NCBI GenBank assembly: GCA_964593895.1
Contig: CAZQKL010000112.1
Coordinates: 1-5,944, forward strand
DNA from: CAZQKL01 sp964593895 [NCBI: uncultured bacterium]
Lineage (GTDB): Bacteria > DYJV01
Reading direction: 5' to 3'
DNA: 5,944 nt
Shown: positions 5,521 to 5,944 of the stretch, piece by piece
Layout of the letters: every line of letters begins with the position of its first letter
Numbering within the stretch: the first letter of the stretch is position 1
Translations under genes and position numbers: made by a program
The notes under the pieces: model-generated
Told to the model about the DNA's origin: nothing
Seen by the model: the letters and a program-made list of their open reading frames with translations, nothing else
Databases searched by the model: none

Positions 5521-5944
5521 GTTCATATTAAATGTAAAAATTTTTCCAGGTAATTCTAAAATTAAATCTTTAAGCTGAAGTGAAGTTAAAATAGTTGAAA
5601 TTTCAGAATAAGACATTCCTGTTTTTAAAATTAATAAATCTATTGGATGAGGTTCATCTTTTAGAAGCTGAATAATTAAATTTTCTTTTTCAGTTAAATT
5701 TAAAAAATTTTTAGATTTTTCTCTTTTTATCTTTTCAGGAAATAAAACTTCTATAATATCATCTGCAGTTTCAACAGGATAAGCTCCATTTTTTATTAAA
5801 TAGTGACAACCTCTACTTTTTATACTAAATATATTTGATGGAACAGCAAATACTTCTTTTCCCTGCTCTAGAGCAAAATTTGCAGTAATAATAGAACCGC
5901 TTCTTTCTCCTGCCTCAATTACAACAACTCCTTTTGACAAACCA
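5518..5944 (-). CDS. dprA: DNA-processing protein DprA, C-terminal part, 5' truncated by the window
   Basis: This is the last ~141 residues of DprA, the cytoplasmic protein that binds incoming single-stranded DNA and loads RecA during natural transformation. The apparent start near 5940 is a TTG read as leucine: the preceding codon is GGT, giving the internal family motif GLSKGVVVIEAGERSGSIIT, so the gene begins beyond the right edge. The Rossmann-like core continues with ANFALEQGKEVFAVPSNIF and SRGCHYLIKNGA, matching the DprA pattern VVVEA-x3-SGSLITA ... VFAVPG ... S-x-G-x-N-x-LI-x2-GA, but with Ser for the usual Gly after VP and His for the usual Asn. A winged-helix-like C-terminal domain follows (about the last 60 residues, from LTEKENLIIQLL), as in DprA proteins with a DML1-type domain. 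The gene is coupled by TAATG to the downstream kinase gene. DprA is also widespread in bacteria not known to be competent. Confidence 0.93.
   Translation of the reverse strand, partial: GLSKGVVVIEAGERSGSIITANFALEQGKEVFAVPSNIFSIKSRGCHYLIKNGAYPVETADDIIEVLFPEKIKREKSKNFLNLTEKENLIIQLLKDEPHPIDLLILKTGMSYSEISTILTSLQLKDLILELPGKIFTFNMN

Noticed and set aside
5938-5940. TTG near 5940 as the start of the right-hand gene
   Set aside because: It encodes the leucine of the internal DprA GLS motif preceded by a glycine codon, so the gene continues beyond the window.

Overview
The window is an AT-rich (roughly 25-28% G+C by eye), fully coding stretch of a bacterial chromosome. It holds five protein genes, two of them cut by the window edges, and no intergenic DNA: every junction is an overlap of 1 to 4 bases. 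I see no RNA genes, mobile elements or CRISPR.

Left half (+ strand, 1-3455). The 3' end of a bacterial sugar transferase (polyprenyl-phosphate sugar-1-phosphate transferase family) overlaps by ATGA a 605-residue membrane-anchored transglutaminase-like protein of the TgpA/DUF3488 type. That gene overlaps by ATGA a 455-residue GlcD-type FAD-linked 2-hydroxyacid dehydrogenase. The three look like one co-transcribed, translationally coupled unit. The first two fit the cell envelope (initiation of a polyprenyl-linked glycan; an extracytoplasmic papain-like fold domain). The third is central carbon metabolism with no obvious link to them.

Right half (- strand, 5944-3452). The 3' end of dprA (ssDNA-binding RecA loader of natural transformation) overlaps by one base (TAATG) a 688-residue NtrY-like transmembrane sensor histidine kinase with HAMP, PAS, HisKA and HATPase modules. 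The kinase gene runs tail-to-tail into glcD, and the two stop codons share the four bases TTAA.

Organism. An NtrY-type kinase and a TgpA-type protein suggest a Gram-negative-type bacterium. Low G+C, Lys/Ile-rich proteins, near-exclusive AGA/AGG arginine codons (one CGN codon among about 64), strong CpG depletion and extreme compaction resemble AT-rich thermophilic lineages such as some Aquificota. That assignment is inference only; no marker gene is present.

I do not see a clearly new biological system. The points most worth a second look are the zero-spacer architecture with a shared TTAA at the convergent stops, the unusual company of the TgpA-like gene, the solitary glcD, the NtrY-like kinase coupled to dprA rather than to an ntrX-type regulator, and the scarcity of CpG and GATC.
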